From positions 22,192 through 86,191 of the forward strand of contig JAQCBZ010000005.1 of assembly GCA_027621355.1 (NCBI GenBank): a stretch of 64,000 nucleotides of DNA, written 5' to 3'. Each line of letters opens with the position of its first letter. Position 1 is the first letter of the stretch. The notes beneath the pieces are model-generated. The model saw only the letters and a program-made list of their open reading frames with translations, had not been told where the DNA came from and searched no databases. Of this stretch, positions 53,213-63,300 are shown piece after piece. This DNA is from Bacteroidota bacterium. GTDB lineage: Bacteria; Bacteroidota; Rhodothermia; Balneolales; Balneolaceae. A program made the translations under genes and the position numbers.

Positions 53213-55909
53213 CTACGCCTCTGCTGCGACGTCACGTAATACTTTATGCAGGATACCTCCGTTGCGATAGTACTCAATCTCTACGGGGGTATCGATGCGA
53301 CAAAGCGTTTCAAAGGAGGTTGTTTTTCCACCCGGATGAACGGCGTCTACCTTGACCATAGATCGAGGGGTTAACGACTCATCCACATGAATTGTAAACG
53401 TTTCTGACCCATCAAGACCCAGAGCGTCGGAAGATTCTCCTTCGGCAAATTGTAGCGGAAGGACGCCCATACCCACAAGATTTGACCGGTGAATACGCTC
53501 AAATGAGGTCGCAATGACCGCTTTGACGCCAAGCAACAGCGTCCCTTTCGCAGCCCAATCTCGAGACGAACCTGTTCCATATTCTGTCCCTGCCAGTGCA
53601 ATCAAAGGTGTTCCCGCCTCCTGATACTTCATAGAGGCCTCATAAATGGATGTTACATCCCCTGTTGGATGGTATGTGGTATATCCTCCCTCCTGTCCTT
53701 GGCCCAAACGATTTTTGAACCGGACATTGGCAAACGTACCCCTTGTCATTACGCGGTCATTTCCACGACGCGATCCATAGGAATTGAATTCAGATACTGG
53801 AACCCCCGCTTCCGTGAGATACTGTCCCGCTGGGCTATCGGTTTTGATGTTTCCGGCAGGTGAAATATGATCGGTGGTGATGGAGTCCCCCGCATGAACC
53901 AACACTTTGGCCCCTTCAATCGGTGTAATGGGATTGACCTCCTGCGTCAAACCTGTAAAAAATGGGGGCTCCTGTATATAGGTAGACTCCTCCTTCCATT
54001 CATAAATCTGCCCACCCGTCACTGGAATCGTATCCCAAGCCTCAGAGTCAAAGACATCGGCATAGAGTCGATGGAATACATCTGGTCGAATAGCCTCGTC
54101 CATCATTTCCCTAATTTCAGCAGAGGAAGGCCATAGATCTTTCAAGTAGACATCGTTGCCATCTTTGTCTTGCCCCAATGGCTCGTGCTCCAAATCGATA
54201 TCCACTCGCCCTGCAATGGCGTAGGCTACCACAAGCGGTGGTGAGGCTAGGAAATTTGCTTTGACCCATGGGTGAATACGCCCCTCAAAATTCCGGTTGC
54301 CAGAAAGGACGCCCGCAACCACTAGGTCACCTTCTCGAATGGCCGCCTCAACTGGCGCTGGCAAAGGACCTGAGTTTCCAATACAGGTCGTACAGCCATA
54401 CCCCACAAGATTAAATCCAAGTTGATCCAAGTACGGCGTAAGACCCGCTTCGTCTAAGTAATCGGTCACCACGCGGGATCCAGGAGCAAGCGATGTTTTG
54501 ACATATGATGGCACCTTTAATCCTTTTTCAACAGCATGTTTAGCTACCAGTCCAGCCCCCAGCATCACCGATGGATTGGATGTATTAGTACAACTTGTGA
54601 TCGCTGCAATCACCACATCCCCATGCTTAAGCTCTTGAGTTGTTCCGTTTTTGATGATTCCTTTGCTTGCGAGCTTCTCTTGTGTGAGGTTGAAGCCCAT
54701 CGTTTGATCATCACTGGTCAATGAATTTTGGAAGGTCTCTTTGAGATGGGATAATACAATACGATCCTGTGGGCGCTTTGGCCCTGCCAACGATGTTTGT
54801 ACTGTCCCGAGGTCAAGCTCAAGAGTCTCGGTAAAGATAGGATCTGGAGTATCATCGGTACGGTATAATCCTTGTGCTTTCATATACTCACGTACCAACT
54901 CTGTGTTTTGACTGTCACGTCCTGTCCGCTCCATGTAACGAATGGTCTCATCATCCACAGGGAAGAAACCCATCGTTGCACCATATTCAGGTGCCATATT
55001 TGCGATCGTGGCGCGGTCAGGAAGAGACATAGAGCTGAGTCCCGAGCCATAGAACTCCACAAATTTTCCTACTACCCCATGGCGTCGTAGCATTTGGGTG
55101 ATGGTGAGTGTTAGATCGGTCGCAGTGATTCCCTCTTTTAATGAACCGGTCAATTTGACGCCGATCACTTCTGGGACAAGCATGTAAATAGGTTGTCCAA
55201 GCATCGCTGCTTCTGCTTCAATTCCTCCCACACCCCAACCAAGAACCCCTAAGCCATTAATCATAGTCGTGTGAGAGTCTGTCCCAACTAATGTGTCAGG
55301 ATACGCAACGGTGCCGTCTTTCCCCTCTTTGGTAAACACCCCTTTGGCCAAAAATTCGAGGTTCACCTGGTGCACAATGCCACGTCCAGGAGGGACCACA
55401 CGGAAATTCTTAAACGCTTTTTGCCCCCATTTCAGAAACTCATATCGCTCACGGTTACGCTCCATTTCACGCTCCACATTATGCATGAGAGCATATTCTT
55501 GACCAAACGTGTCGACCTGCACAGAGTGATCAATCACCAAATCAACAGGGACTTTGGGGTTGATTTTTTCTGGGTCACCTCCCATGCGCTCAAGTGCAGA
55601 TCGTAGGGCTGCTAAATCGACCACAGCAGGAACGCCCGTAAAATCTTGAAGGACCACTCGCGACGGCTTAAAAGGAATCTCTCCTTGGGGAGAGGACGCA
55701 TTGTAGGTTGCCAGTCTGCGAACATCCTCTTCGGTCACTTCAAACCCATCGAGCTCCCTAAGCACCGCTTCCAGAAGTACTTTGATTGAAAACGGCAATC
55801 TATCAACTTGACCAAACCCATGCTCTTTGAGCGCAGGCACGCTGTAGTAAAGCGATCCTGATAAGGGGAGAGTTTGAATGACAGATGGAAAAGGGTGTGT
55901 CGTAGACAT
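53213..55909 (-). CDS. acnA: Aconitate hydratase A
   Basis: An 898-residue TCA-cycle enzyme interconverting citrate and isocitrate; homologues also bind RNA when the cluster is lost. The three cluster cysteines are intact ([12 protein letters not shown] and [12 protein letters not shown]). [25 protein letters not shown] and the [19 protein letters not shown] block are typical AcnA/IRP-type sequence, so this is the AcnA rather than the AcnB class. Its 5' leader contains overlapping stems that could form alternative structures. It is divergent from rplM. Confidence 0.97.
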   Translation of the reverse strand: MSTTHPFPSVIQTLPLSGSLYYSVPALKEHGFGQVDRLPFSIKVLLEAVLRELDGFEVTEEDVRRLATYNASSPQGEIPFKPSRVVLQDFTGVPAVVDLAALRSALERMGGDPEKINPKVPVDLVIDHSVQVDTFGQEYALMHNVEREMERNRERYEFLKWGQKAFKNFRVVPPGRGIVHQVNLEFLAKGVFTKEGKDGTVAYPDTLVGTDSHTTMINGLGVLGWGVGGIEAEAAMLGQPIYMLVPEVIGVKLTGSLKEGITATDLTLTITQMLRRHGVVGKFVEFYGSGLSSMSLPDRATIANMAPEYGATMGFFPVDDETIRYMERTGRDSQNTELVREYMKAQGLYRTDDTPDPIFTETLELDLGTVQTSLAGPKRPQDRIVLSHLKETFQNSLTSDDQTMGFNLTQEKLASKGIIKNGTTQELKHGDVVIAAITSCTNTSNPSVMLGAGLVAKHAVEKGLKVPSYVKTSLAPGSRVVTDYLDEAGLTPYLDQLGFNLVGYGCTTCIGNSGPLPAPVEAAIREGDLVVAGVLSGNRNFEGRIHPWVKANFLASPPLVVAYAIAGRVDIDLEHEPLGQDKDGNDVYLKDLWPSSAEIREMMDEAIRPDVFHRLYADVFDSEAWDTIPVTGGQIYEWKEESTYIQEPPFFTGLTQEVNPITPIEGAKVLVHAGDSITTDHISPAGNIKTDSPAGQYLTEAGVPVSEFNSYGSRRGNDRVMTRGTFANVRFKNRLGQGQEGGYTTYHPTGDVTSIYEASMKYQEAGTPLIALAGTEYGTGSSRDWAAKGTLLLGVKAVIATSFERIHRSNLVGMGVLPLQFAEGESSDALGLDGSETFTIHVDESLTPRSMVKVDAVHPGGKTTSFETLCRIDTPVEIEYYRNGGILHKVLRDVAAEA

Positions 55910-55940
55910 ATGATTAGCTTAAATCCCGATGATAGAGAGT

Positions 55941-55975
55941 AGAGCAATGCGCGTAATGCCTTTGCTCTAAAGAGC
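55941..55975 (-). promoter_or_regulatory. Mutually exclusive stems in the acnA leader
   Basis: On the acnA strand GCTCT-like arms at 55975-55971 and 55968-55964 can form a tight hairpin, while TTGCTCT (55968-55962, as AGAGCAA on the transcript) can instead pair with the arm at 55947-55941 around a 14-base loop. Both cannot form together. The site is 32-66 bases before the acnA ATG. Confidence 0.35.
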
Positions 55976-56034
55976 CTGAAAAATAAGAGAATTCAAGGAG
56001 CTCTGCACCCGAAGACTTTGACGAAACTTCACTG

Positions 56035-56063
56035 TTGATGTTTCCCACAAAAACGCCTACTTT
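56035..56063 (+). promoter_or_regulatory. Promoter of the rplM-rpsI-rpsB-tsf run
   Basis: TTGATG (56035-56040), a 17-base spacer, and TACTTT (56058-56063). Transcription would start near 56070, giving a leader of about 38 bases before the GTG start of rplM. Confidence 0.6.
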
Positions 56064-56107
56064 ATTGGGCTAGCTTCAAAAGCTACAGACTTCGAACTTA
56101 AAGCCTT

Positions 56108-56557
56108 GTGTCAGTGAATACTACGTCAAACAAAACGTTTTCGGCAAAGCCGACAGACATCCAGAAAGAGTGGGTTATTGTGGATGCAGCTGAGAAACCA
56201 TTAGGAAGAGTTTCAACAGAAATCGCTTCGATTCTCAAAGGAAAAAACAAGCCTGAATATACCCCACATATGGATACTGGGGATAATGTGGTTGTGATTA
56301 ATGCGGAGAAAGTTGTTCTGACTGGAAACAAGCTTACACAAAAAGAGTATTTCCATCACACTGGGTATCCAGGAGGTGATCGCTTTACAAAAGCATCAGA
56401 CTTGATGGAAAAAGATCCGGCTAAAGTTATCCTTAAAGCTGTCAAAGGCATGCTCCCCAAAAACCGTTTAGGGCGCAAGCTTATGACCAACGTTCGTGTT
56501 TATGCAGGAAGTGTGCATCCGCATACTGCACAGCAACCCAAGAAAGTTGAAAATTAA
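56108..56557 (+). CDS. rplM: Ribosomal protein uL13
   Basis: A 149-residue large-subunit protein. KEWVIVDAAEKPLGRVSTEIASILKGKNKPEYTPHMDTGDNVVVINAEKV and HHTGYPGG, VKGMLPKNRLGR, VYAGSVHPH follow the uL13 pattern. GTG at 56108 gives MSVNTTSNKTF; a second GTG at 56114 is also possible. It is followed by rpsI after seven bases, the conserved pair. Confidence 0.97.
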   Translation: MSVNTTSNKTFSAKPTDIQKEWVIVDAAEKPLGRVSTEIASILKGKNKPEYTPHMDTGDNVVVINAEKVVLTGNKLTQKEYFHHTGYPGGDRFTKASDLMEKDPAKVILKAVKGMLPKNRLGRKLMTNVRVYAGSVHPHTAQQPKKVEN

Positions 56558-56564
56558 TTTCTGA

Positions 56565-56954
56565 ATGGAACAGCAATCATTCGTCGGTAGACGTAAGACC
56601 TCCACAGCCCGCCTCTACATCAAAGATGGCAAAGGCTCTATTGTCATTAATGGCAAATCACCTGAAGAGTATTTATTGACCCAAGCCAATGTGAACGTGG
56701 CCCTATTGCCGCTTCGTTTGACTGAGACTGAAGGCAAATATGAGATTAAAGTGAATGTCAAAGGTGGAGGTGTTAGTAGTCAAGCCGGTGCCATTCAGCA
56801 TGCGCTTGCACGTGCGATCGATAAAGTCACCGATGGCGAGTTTCACACACAGCTTAAGCAAAAAGAACTTTTAACACGTGATGATCGTATGGTCGAGCGG
56901 AAAAAATACGGGCAGCCAAAAGCGCGTAAACGTTTCCAGTTCTCCAAACGATAA
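56565..56954 (+). CDS. rpsI: Ribosomal protein uS9
   Basis: A 129-residue small-subunit protein whose C-terminal tail reaches the P-site tRNA. GRRKTSTARLYIKDGKGSIVINGKSPEEYL and the GGGVSSQAGAIQHALARAI block are diagnostic, and the KYGQPKARKRFQFSKR tail is the usual basic end. It ends 108 bases before rpsB. Confidence 0.97.
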   Translation: MEQQSFVGRRKTSTARLYIKDGKGSIVINGKSPEEYLLTQANVNVALLPLRLTETEGKYEIKVNVKGGGVSSQAGAIQHALARAIDKVTDGEFHTQLKQKELLTRDDRMVERKKYGQPKARKRFQFSKR

Positions 56955-56984
56955 TCAACCAAACCACACATACTTGGTGACTGC

Positions 56985-57034
56985 GTGCTGGGTGCCTGAG
57001 CAAATGCTTGGGTTAGCACAATGGATGACCCAAG
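56985..57034 (+). promoter_or_regulatory. Structured leader upstream of rpsB
   Basis: Two alternative stems occupy the 108-base rpsI-rpsB gap. GTGCT (56985-56989) can pair with AGCAC (57015-57019), enclosing an AGCA/TGCT inner stem. Alternatively CTTGGGT (57007-57013) can pair with ACCCAAG (57028-57034). Position suits an autoregulatory S2 site, which is known for rpsB in other bacteria. Function is inference. Confidence 0.35.
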
Positions 57035-57062
57035 TAGAGGCATAACTCAAAACCAACATACT

Positions 57063-58016
57063 ATGCAAAAGCACGCGTCAGTCGACGAATTACTCAAGTC
57101 CGGAGCCCATTTCGGACACCTTACCCGCCGCTGGAATCCAAAAATGAAGGAATTTATCTTCATGCAGCGCAATGGGATTCACATTATTGACCTCAAAAAG
57201 ACCGAAGCATTTTTGAAAGATGCTTTAGAGCAAGTCAAGAACCTTACCGCTTCTGGCAAGACCATTTTATTTGTTGGAACAAAAAAGCAGTCCCGCGAGA
57301 TTATCAAAACAGAAGCAATTCGTTGCGGCATGCCCTTTGTGACAAACCGCTGGTTGGGTGGAATGTTGACAAACTTTGAGACGGTCAAGCGAAGCATCGG
57401 ACGCATGCAGGATATTGAAGCACAGCGTAATGACGGCACGTTTGAGAACTTGACGAAAAAAGAGCGCCTTATGCGTGAGCGTGAGTATACGAAGTTGGAA
57501 GCGACCCTTGGTGGAATCGCAACCATGAATCGTGTTCCAGGTGCAGTTTTTGTGGTCGATACCGTCAAAGAAAGCATTGCTGTGAATGAGGCCGTTAAGT
57601 TAAATATCCCCATCATTGCGTTGGCCGATACCAACAGTGATCCGGATATCCCTGACTTTATCATTCCTTGTAATGATGACTCAGCTAGAACGATTCAGTT
57701 AATCACCTCAAATATCGCAGATGCGATTCTCGAAGGCATGGCCGAACGTCAAGCTCGCGAAGAAGAGGAATTAGCCGAACAGTCATTACTTGAGAGCCAA
57801 GGCAAGGCTGAAATTGAAGCCAAGGAATCTCCTGCTGCCAAGACTCGCAAGCGTCGCACGCGCAAGCCTGAAGGAAACAAGGGACCTGCAAAAGCGACTG
57901 CTACGGCAAAACCAGAGTCTGCGACACAGGCTGGTGCAAAAGAGGCTCCAGAAACAGAGGCTAAAGCAGCGCCAACGAGCAAAGACGCTGGCAACGATTC
58001 ATCGAAAGAAGCGTAA
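57063..58016 (+). CDS. rpsB: Ribosomal protein uS2 with long C-terminal tail
   Basis: Small-subunit protein. I start at ATG 57063 (MQKHASVDELLKSGAHFGH), since the earlier ATG at 57021 adds sequence that would lie inside the leader hairpin. ASVDELLKSGAHFGHLTRRWNPKM, the GMPFVTNRWLGGMLTNFETV block and IPIIALADTNSDPDIPDFIIPCNDDS are conserved. The family usually has about 240-260 residues; this one has 317 because of a 70-residue low-complexity tail of Lys, Ala, Glu, Thr and Pro after residue 247. Tails of this type are known in some lineages. It is followed by tsf after 45 bases. Confidence 0.96.
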   Translation: MQKHASVDELLKSGAHFGHLTRRWNPKMKEFIFMQRNGIHIIDLKKTEAFLKDALEQVKNLTASGKTILFVGTKKQSREIIKTEAIRCGMPFVTNRWLGGMLTNFETVKRSIGRMQDIEAQRNDGTFENLTKKERLMREREYTKLEATLGGIATMNRVPGAVFVVDTVKESIAVNEAVKLNIPIIALADTNSDPDIPDFIIPCNDDSARTIQLITSNIADAILEGMAERQAREEEELAEQSLLESQGKAEIEAKESPAAKTRKRRTRKPEGNKGPAKATATAKPESATQAGAKEAPETEAKAAPTSKDAGNDSSKEA

Positions 58017-58061
58017 CTTACGCTCACAAAATAATTTGAACCCGATACGAAGAACAAACTC

Positions 58062-58901
58062 ATGAGTATTTCTGCAAAAGACGTAGCCAAATTGCGCGAA
58101 ATGACCGGCGCTGGCATGATGGATTGTAAAAAAGCCCTCACCGAAACCAATGGTGACATGGATGCGGCTGTAGAATTTCTACGCAAAAAGGGACAGCAAG
58201 TCTCCGAAAAGCGTGCAGATCGTGAAGCGAATCAAGGCCTCATCATGATTCACATCTCTGATGATCACAAAGCAGCTGCAGCCATCGAGATCAATTGTGA
58301 AACCGATTTTGTGGCTCGCAACGATGACTTCCAGCAAAAAGCGCAAGCATTCCTTGAAACTGCGTTTAACGAGAAGGTTTCTAGCTCAGATGACCTTCTA
58401 ACCAAAGCCTTTGACGGTCGGACCGTCGCAGACGCGCTCACCGACATGACGGGTGCAATTGGAGAAAAAATCCAGATCTCACGTGCAATCTATGCAACAA
58501 CGGATGGAGGGTTTATCGATTATATCCACCCCGGAGCCCAGCTAGGTGTCCTTGCAGAATTTGATGGATCAATAACCAATGTAGATGTGGCGCGTGATGT
58601 AGCCATGCAGGTTGCTGCCATGAATCCTATTTCGGTCAATCGCGATAGCGTGGATGGCGATGTCATTCAAAAAGAACTTGAGATCGCGAAGGAGCAGCTG
58701 ATTAACGAAGGTAAGCCAGCTGAGATTGCTGAGAAAGCTGCCCAAGGAAAACTTCGTCGCTTCTATGAGGAGCGTGTACTCTTGGAGCAAAAGTTTGTAA
58801 AGGATAATGGCATTAGTGTCAAAGAATACCTTGAGCAAAACGGCACTCCACTTGTCACAAAATTCCATCGACTACAACTCGGAGAAACAAACGAGGCGTA
58901 A
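58062..58901 (+). CDS. tsf: Elongation factor Ts
   Basis: A 279-residue nucleotide-exchange factor for EF-Tu. SAKDVAKLREMTGAGMMDCKKAL is the N-terminal signature, and the INCETDFVARNDDFQ segment contacts EF-Tu. The core domain and the final SVKEYLEQNGTPLVTKFHRLQLGE tail are complete. A strong terminator follows its stop, so rplM-tsf is a closed unit. Confidence 0.97.
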   Translation: MSISAKDVAKLREMTGAGMMDCKKALTETNGDMDAAVEFLRKKGQQVSEKRADREANQGLIMIHISDDHKAAAAIEINCETDFVARNDDFQQKAQAFLETAFNEKVSSSDDLLTKAFDGRTVADALTDMTGAIGEKIQISRAIYATTDGGFIDYIHPGAQLGVLAEFDGSITNVDVARDVAMQVAAMNPISVNRDSVDGDVIQKELEIAKEQLINEGKPAEIAEKAAQGKLRRFYEERVLLEQKFVKDNGISVKEYLEQNGTPLVTKFHRLQLGETNEA

Positions 58902-58915
58902 TCAACTGTCACTTT

Positions 58916-58950
58916 AGGCTACCTTGATTTTTCATGGTAGCCTTTTTTTT
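58916..58950 (+). terminator. Terminator after tsf
   Basis: AGGCTACC (58916-58923) pairs with GGTAGCCT (58936-58943) over a 12-base loop and runs into eight Ts (58943-58950). It closes the ribosomal unit just before the pyrH start. Confidence 0.85.
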
Positions 58951-58953
58951 GTC

Positions 58954-58959
58954 TATCAT
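58954..58959 (+). promoter_or_regulatory. -10 hexamer of pyrH, probably leaderless
   Basis: TATCAT sits at -12 to -7 relative to the pyrH ATG at 58966, directly after the tsf terminator. No good -35 is visible, since the upstream bases are the terminator T-run. It would give a transcript starting at the ATG. Confidence 0.4.
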
Positions 58960-58965
58960 ACAACT

Positions 58966-59682
58966 ATGAAATACAAGCGCATCCTCCTCAAATTGAGTGG
59001 TGAAGCACTCCTGGGTGAACAAGGTCACGGCATCGACAGCGAGGTCCTTGCTCGGTTTTCAAAAGATATTAGAGAAGCCCATCTGCAGGGTATAGAAATT
59101 AGTATTGTCATTGGCGGTGGGAACATTTTTCGTGGAGTGAAAGGTGCAACACAGGGGATGGACCGAGTCCAAGGGGATTACATGGGTATGCTCGCAACAC
59201 TCATCAACGCGATGGCCTTACAAGACGCACTAGAGCGCCTTGATGTACAAACACGATTGATGTCTGCCATTCGCATGGAGGAGATTGCAGAGCCCTATAT
59301 TCGACGCAGAGCCATTCGTCATCTTGAGAAGGGACGCGTGGTTATCTTTGGCGCAGGAACAGGCAATCCCTACTTCACCACCGACACCGCGGCCTCCTTG
59401 AGAGCCATCGAAATCGAAGCAGATGTGATATTGAAAGGGACACGAGTGGATGGCATTTATAGTGCTGATCCTGAGAAGGATGACAGTGCCAAAAAATATG
59501 AGACCATCTCAGGGGATCAAGTCTTGCAAGATCGTCTATCAGTTATGGACCTGACGGCATTAACCTTGTGTCGGGATAATCAAACCCCGATTGTGGTGTT
59601 TAATATGAACAAAGAAGGAAACTTACTTCGAGTCCTGAAGGGAGACTCAGAAGTTGGCTCAACGGTAACGTGGGCAGAGTAA
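58966..59682 (+). CDS. pyrH: Uridylate kinase
   Basis: A 238-residue UMP kinase of the amino-acid-kinase fold, making UDP. I start at ATG 58966 ([15 protein letters not shown]); a longer frame from 58924 would begin inside the terminator. [48 protein letters not shown] and [17 protein letters not shown] are family motifs. It lacks a ribosome-binding site, consistent with a leaderless message. frr follows after 71 bases. Confidence 0.96.
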   Translation: MKYKRILLKLSGEALLGEQGHGIDSEVLARFSKDIREAHLQGIEISIVIGGGNIFRGVKGATQGMDRVQGDYMGMLATLINAMALQDALERLDVQTRLMSAIRMEEIAEPYIRRRAIRHLEKGRVVIFGAGTGNPYFTTDTAASLRAIEIEADVILKGTRVDGIYSADPEKDDSAKKYETISGDQVLQDRLSVMDLTALTLCRDNQTPIVVFNMNKEGNLLRVLKGDSEVGSTVTWAE

Positions 59683-59753
59683 GTAGCAGTGGATGTTGCT
59701 CGCTGCTATGTATGCAATACGATCCTCGACGGATGTAAATTAAGGTGATCATT

Positions 59754-60323
59754 ATGCAATTTGAAGAGTTACAAGAGATCATTGACATGGCAAACCTCAA
59801 TATGGAGGAAGCTGTAGACTATTGTAAAAAGGAGTTCTCTCATATTCGTGCTGGCAAAGCGAGCCCTTCATTGCTCGATACCATCAAAGTGGAGTATTAT
59901 GGCGCCCAAACACCCTTGCAGCAGCTTGCCAATGTGAGTGCGCCAGAAGCCCGTCTACTTGTGGTTCAGCCCTATGATAAGTCGGTGATTCCCGATATCG
60001 AAAAAGCGATTCAATCCTCTTCTCTAGGGCTTAATCCTAACAACGACGGGGAAATGATTCGGATTCCATTTCCCATGCTAACGGAAGAGCGTCGTCGAGA
60101 GTTGGTGAAACTTGCCAAAGATGTGGCCGAACAGTGTCGTGTGAGTATCCGAAATGCCCGTCGAGATGCCAATGAGCAAATTAAAAAGACGGTCGCAGAT
60201 GCATCGCTACCCGAAAACGCTAAGTTTGACGGTGAAGCAGAAGTCCAAAAATTAACCGATAGCTTCACGGCAACCGTTGACTCTCTTCTAGAGGCCAAGG
60301 AGACGGATATTATGACGGTATAA
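59754..60323 (+). CDS. frr: Ribosome recycling factor
   Basis: A 189-residue factor that splits post-termination ribosomes with EF-G. The start ATG 59754 follows AAGGTGAT (59742-59749), a good Shine-Dalgarno six to seven bases away; a GTG at 59745 overlaps that site. FSHIRAGKASPSLLDTIKVEYYG, the TPLQQLANVSAPEARLLVVQPYD block and the C-terminal helix (RDANEQIKKTVADASL) match the family. It is 39 bases before smc. Confidence 0.96.
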   Translation: MQFEELQEIIDMANLNMEEAVDYCKKEFSHIRAGKASPSLLDTIKVEYYGAQTPLQQLANVSAPEARLLVVQPYDKSVIPDIEKAIQSSSLGLNPNNDGEMIRIPFPMLTEERRRELVKLAKDVAEQCRVSIRNARRDANEQIKKTVADASLPENAKFDGEAEVQKLTDSFTATVDSLLEAKETDIMTV

Positions 60324-60362
60324 GGTCATGCGAATTGCCCAGGATCAGGCCCAGTTGCCACG

Positions 60363-63300
60363 ATGTTAATCTCTACGCTAGAACTCCAAGGATTTAAGAG
60401 TTTTGCCCAGAAAACCAGGGTGCAATTTGACACGGGGATTACCGCGATTGTTGGGCCCAATGGGTGTGGTAAATCGAATATTGTCGATGCCCTTCGTTGG
60501 GTCTTGGGGGAGCAGCGTGCCTCGATGTTGCGTTCGAGTAACATGAATGATGTCGTATTTAATGGCACAGCCTCACGCAAGTCTCTCGGAATGGCAGAGG
60601 TTTCACTGACGCTACTCAACAATAAAGGCGTCTTGCCGACGGAGTACTCTGATGTAACCATTACCCGTCGTCTCTACCGATCGGGGCAGAGTGAATACCT
60701 GCTGAATAATCAGTCGGTTCGTCTGAAGGATATTATGAATCTTTTTATGGATACCGGAATGGGCGCCGATGCCTACTCGGTGATTGAGCTCAAGATGGTG
60801 GAAGAGATTTTGAGCGATAAAAACCAAGAAAGACGTCGGTTGTTTGAGGAAGCTGCTGGCATCACTCGCTACAAAGATCGACGGAAACAAACTCGCCGAC
60901 GGCTCGATGAGACGTTGGCAGACTTGCAAAGAGTCGAGGATATTCTCCGTGAGGTTCAAAAAAATGTTCGTTCGTTAGAGCTGCAGTCACAAAGGGCGAT
61001 GAAGTCGAAGGAATGGGCGTTGAGCCTGGAGCGCCTGGATCAACAATTGCACCGTTTTGAGGTGGAGAAGTTGGATGCTGAGCTGGGTCCGTTGCGTGAG
61101 GCGATTGGCGAACTGGAACGGGAAAAGGGAAAGATCCAGGCATCACTGGGCGAGCTGGAGGCAAAGGAGGCGGACGGGCAACAGCATGTGATCAAAGCGG
61201 AGCAAGCGGAAACAAAGGCTGTTCAAGCGACCCGCCAGGTGGAGCAGCAATTGCAAGAACTACAGAGTGCGATCGCTGTGGCCAAAGAGAAAGTGATTGC
61301 CGAACAGTCTTTAATTAAGCAGTATGAGGAGGATGTCAAGCAAAGTACAGCAGACATTGAGACGTTAAAGAAAGTGAAGGAGAGCTCTGAAGCCGCTATC
61401 AGCGAGCTCGATAAAGAGCTTACCGGGTCTTCGGAAGAGCTTGAGGCCTCCCGAGAAGCGTTTCGGGTGGTACAGCAATCATACTCTCAGACGCGGACGG
61501 CGGTCATGGAGGCTGAGATTGCATTAAGTCGTTTAGAAAATGATCTCCGCGACATTCAGAACGCTCGAGTCCGACTCGAATCGAAACTTGAGAGTGCTAC
61601 GGGAGATCAAGACCGTGTCAACGAAGAGCTTAATCAGACTCAAGCCCAGGCATCACAATTACAAAAAGAGATTGGCAGCCGCCAAAAAGAGGCTAATGAT
61701 GCCGCCAAAGATGTGGAAAAAGCAAAGGCAGCGTATCATAAAGCCCAAAAGGATCGGAACGCTGCGTCTGAGGCTCTAGCTGAGGCCCGCAATCGTATGC
61801 AACAAGCAACGTCAGAGCACACTGCATTAGAGAAGCAAAAAGAGCTCTATCAATCTCTTGCCGAATCGCGAGAGCAAGATCCTCAAAGCGTAACAGAGTT
61901 ATTCGATTCTTGGCCTGCTGCTCCAAACTCCATGAGGACGCTGTCTGACGTTTTTCAAACCGATCCAGAGCACGCCCCTGCTCTGGCAGCAGCGCTTGGA
62001 GCATTACAATTTGCTGTTCTACTGCCCAATGCAGATGCCATTAACGAGGCTATTTCCTTTCTTGATTCAACACAAAAAGGACGTGCACACTTTATCGATG
62101 AATCAGCGCTAAAGGCTCTTCCTAAGTCAAAAGTACATGCATCCTCTGTAGCTCATCATGTTAGGTGCGAAACCACGTTGATGCCTTTAGTGGAGTTTCT
62201 GCTTGGCCAGGTTTTAGTTGCGCCAACACTCAAAGAGGCCAAAAACTTGGGTCATGAGGGTTGGGTTGTCACGCATCAGGGTGAGCGATTGTATGGAAAC
62301 GTCGCAGTGGAGGCTGGGTCTTCTGATGCGTCGAGCACTTCTGGTCTTCGGCTTGGACTTGCAGAAACACTCCAACGGTTAGATAAAGAGATCAAAGCTC
62401 AAGAAGATGTGCTACACAAAGCGAATCAAGCCGTTGAACAAGCACAAACATCACTCGAGTCCTTTGCACTTGATACACTTGAGCACGCTTACCAGAAAGC
62501 TCAAGAGGCCTCAAATACCCACCAACGAGAGCTTCACAGTCTTACCCAGAGATACCAGTGGGTGCAGCGTCGTCAAAAGGAATTGGAAGAGCAACAATCT
62601 CAATTAAGTACGAGAGAAGATGCCTCCCAAACTGAATTAACGGACCTTGAACCGAAACAAACGTCTCTTGAAACATCGATTCAGAATCAGCGAAGCCAAT
62701 TAGATTCTTTAAAAAGCACGCTTGAAGAGCTCGACAAAGAGCGATCCGTTCAGCAAAATCGATTTAATAATGCGCAACTCCGTCACAATGATGTGAAAAA
62801 TAGAGGGGAGACGGTCGAAAATGACCGACGGCGAGCCACAGATAATATCCAGACGTACACTCTACGATTGGAGGAACGTAAAAAAACCATTGCCCAAAGC
62901 ACACGCACCATCGAGGAACTACAGTCCACGATGGCACAACACGCCAAGCGGGTGGATGCGCTCACCCAAGATCTTGCCACTGCACAAAAGCACCAACAAG
63001 CATGTGAAAAAGCATCCGCTGAAGCTCGCGGATCCATGAATGCGCTTGATACGGAACTACGCGACCTGCGAAAACGCAAAGAGAACAACACCGAATTACT
63101 TCATCTCCAACAGTTGATGCTGGAGAAAAAAGAGTTTACGCGCAAGAGCTTTACTGATCATATTTGGGAAACCTACAGCCTCGTAATGGATCAATTGGAG
63201 GTCGAGGTTCCTGAGGATTTTGACCCCGACGAAGCGCGCAAGAACATCGCGGATCTGCGTCAAAAACTGCATCGCGCTGGGGATATTAATCCGCTGGCAG

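Noticed and set aside
57021..57062. N-terminal extension of uS2 from the upstream ATG
   Set aside because: The extra 14 residues have no family likeness and lie within the predicted leader hairpin.
57179..58186. Minus-strand frames of up to 161 codons opposite rpsB and tsf
   Set aside because: Shadows of highly biased ribosomal protein codons; hydrophobic look comes from reverse Lys/Ala codons.
61000..61300. GC-richer part of the smc coil considered as recombination
   Set aside because: Codons for Glu, Leu and Gln in a coil can explain the shift; no boundary is visible.
61540..61779. Lys/Arg-rich frame inside smc
   Set aside because: A shifted frame of the coiled-coil coding sequence; no other evidence.
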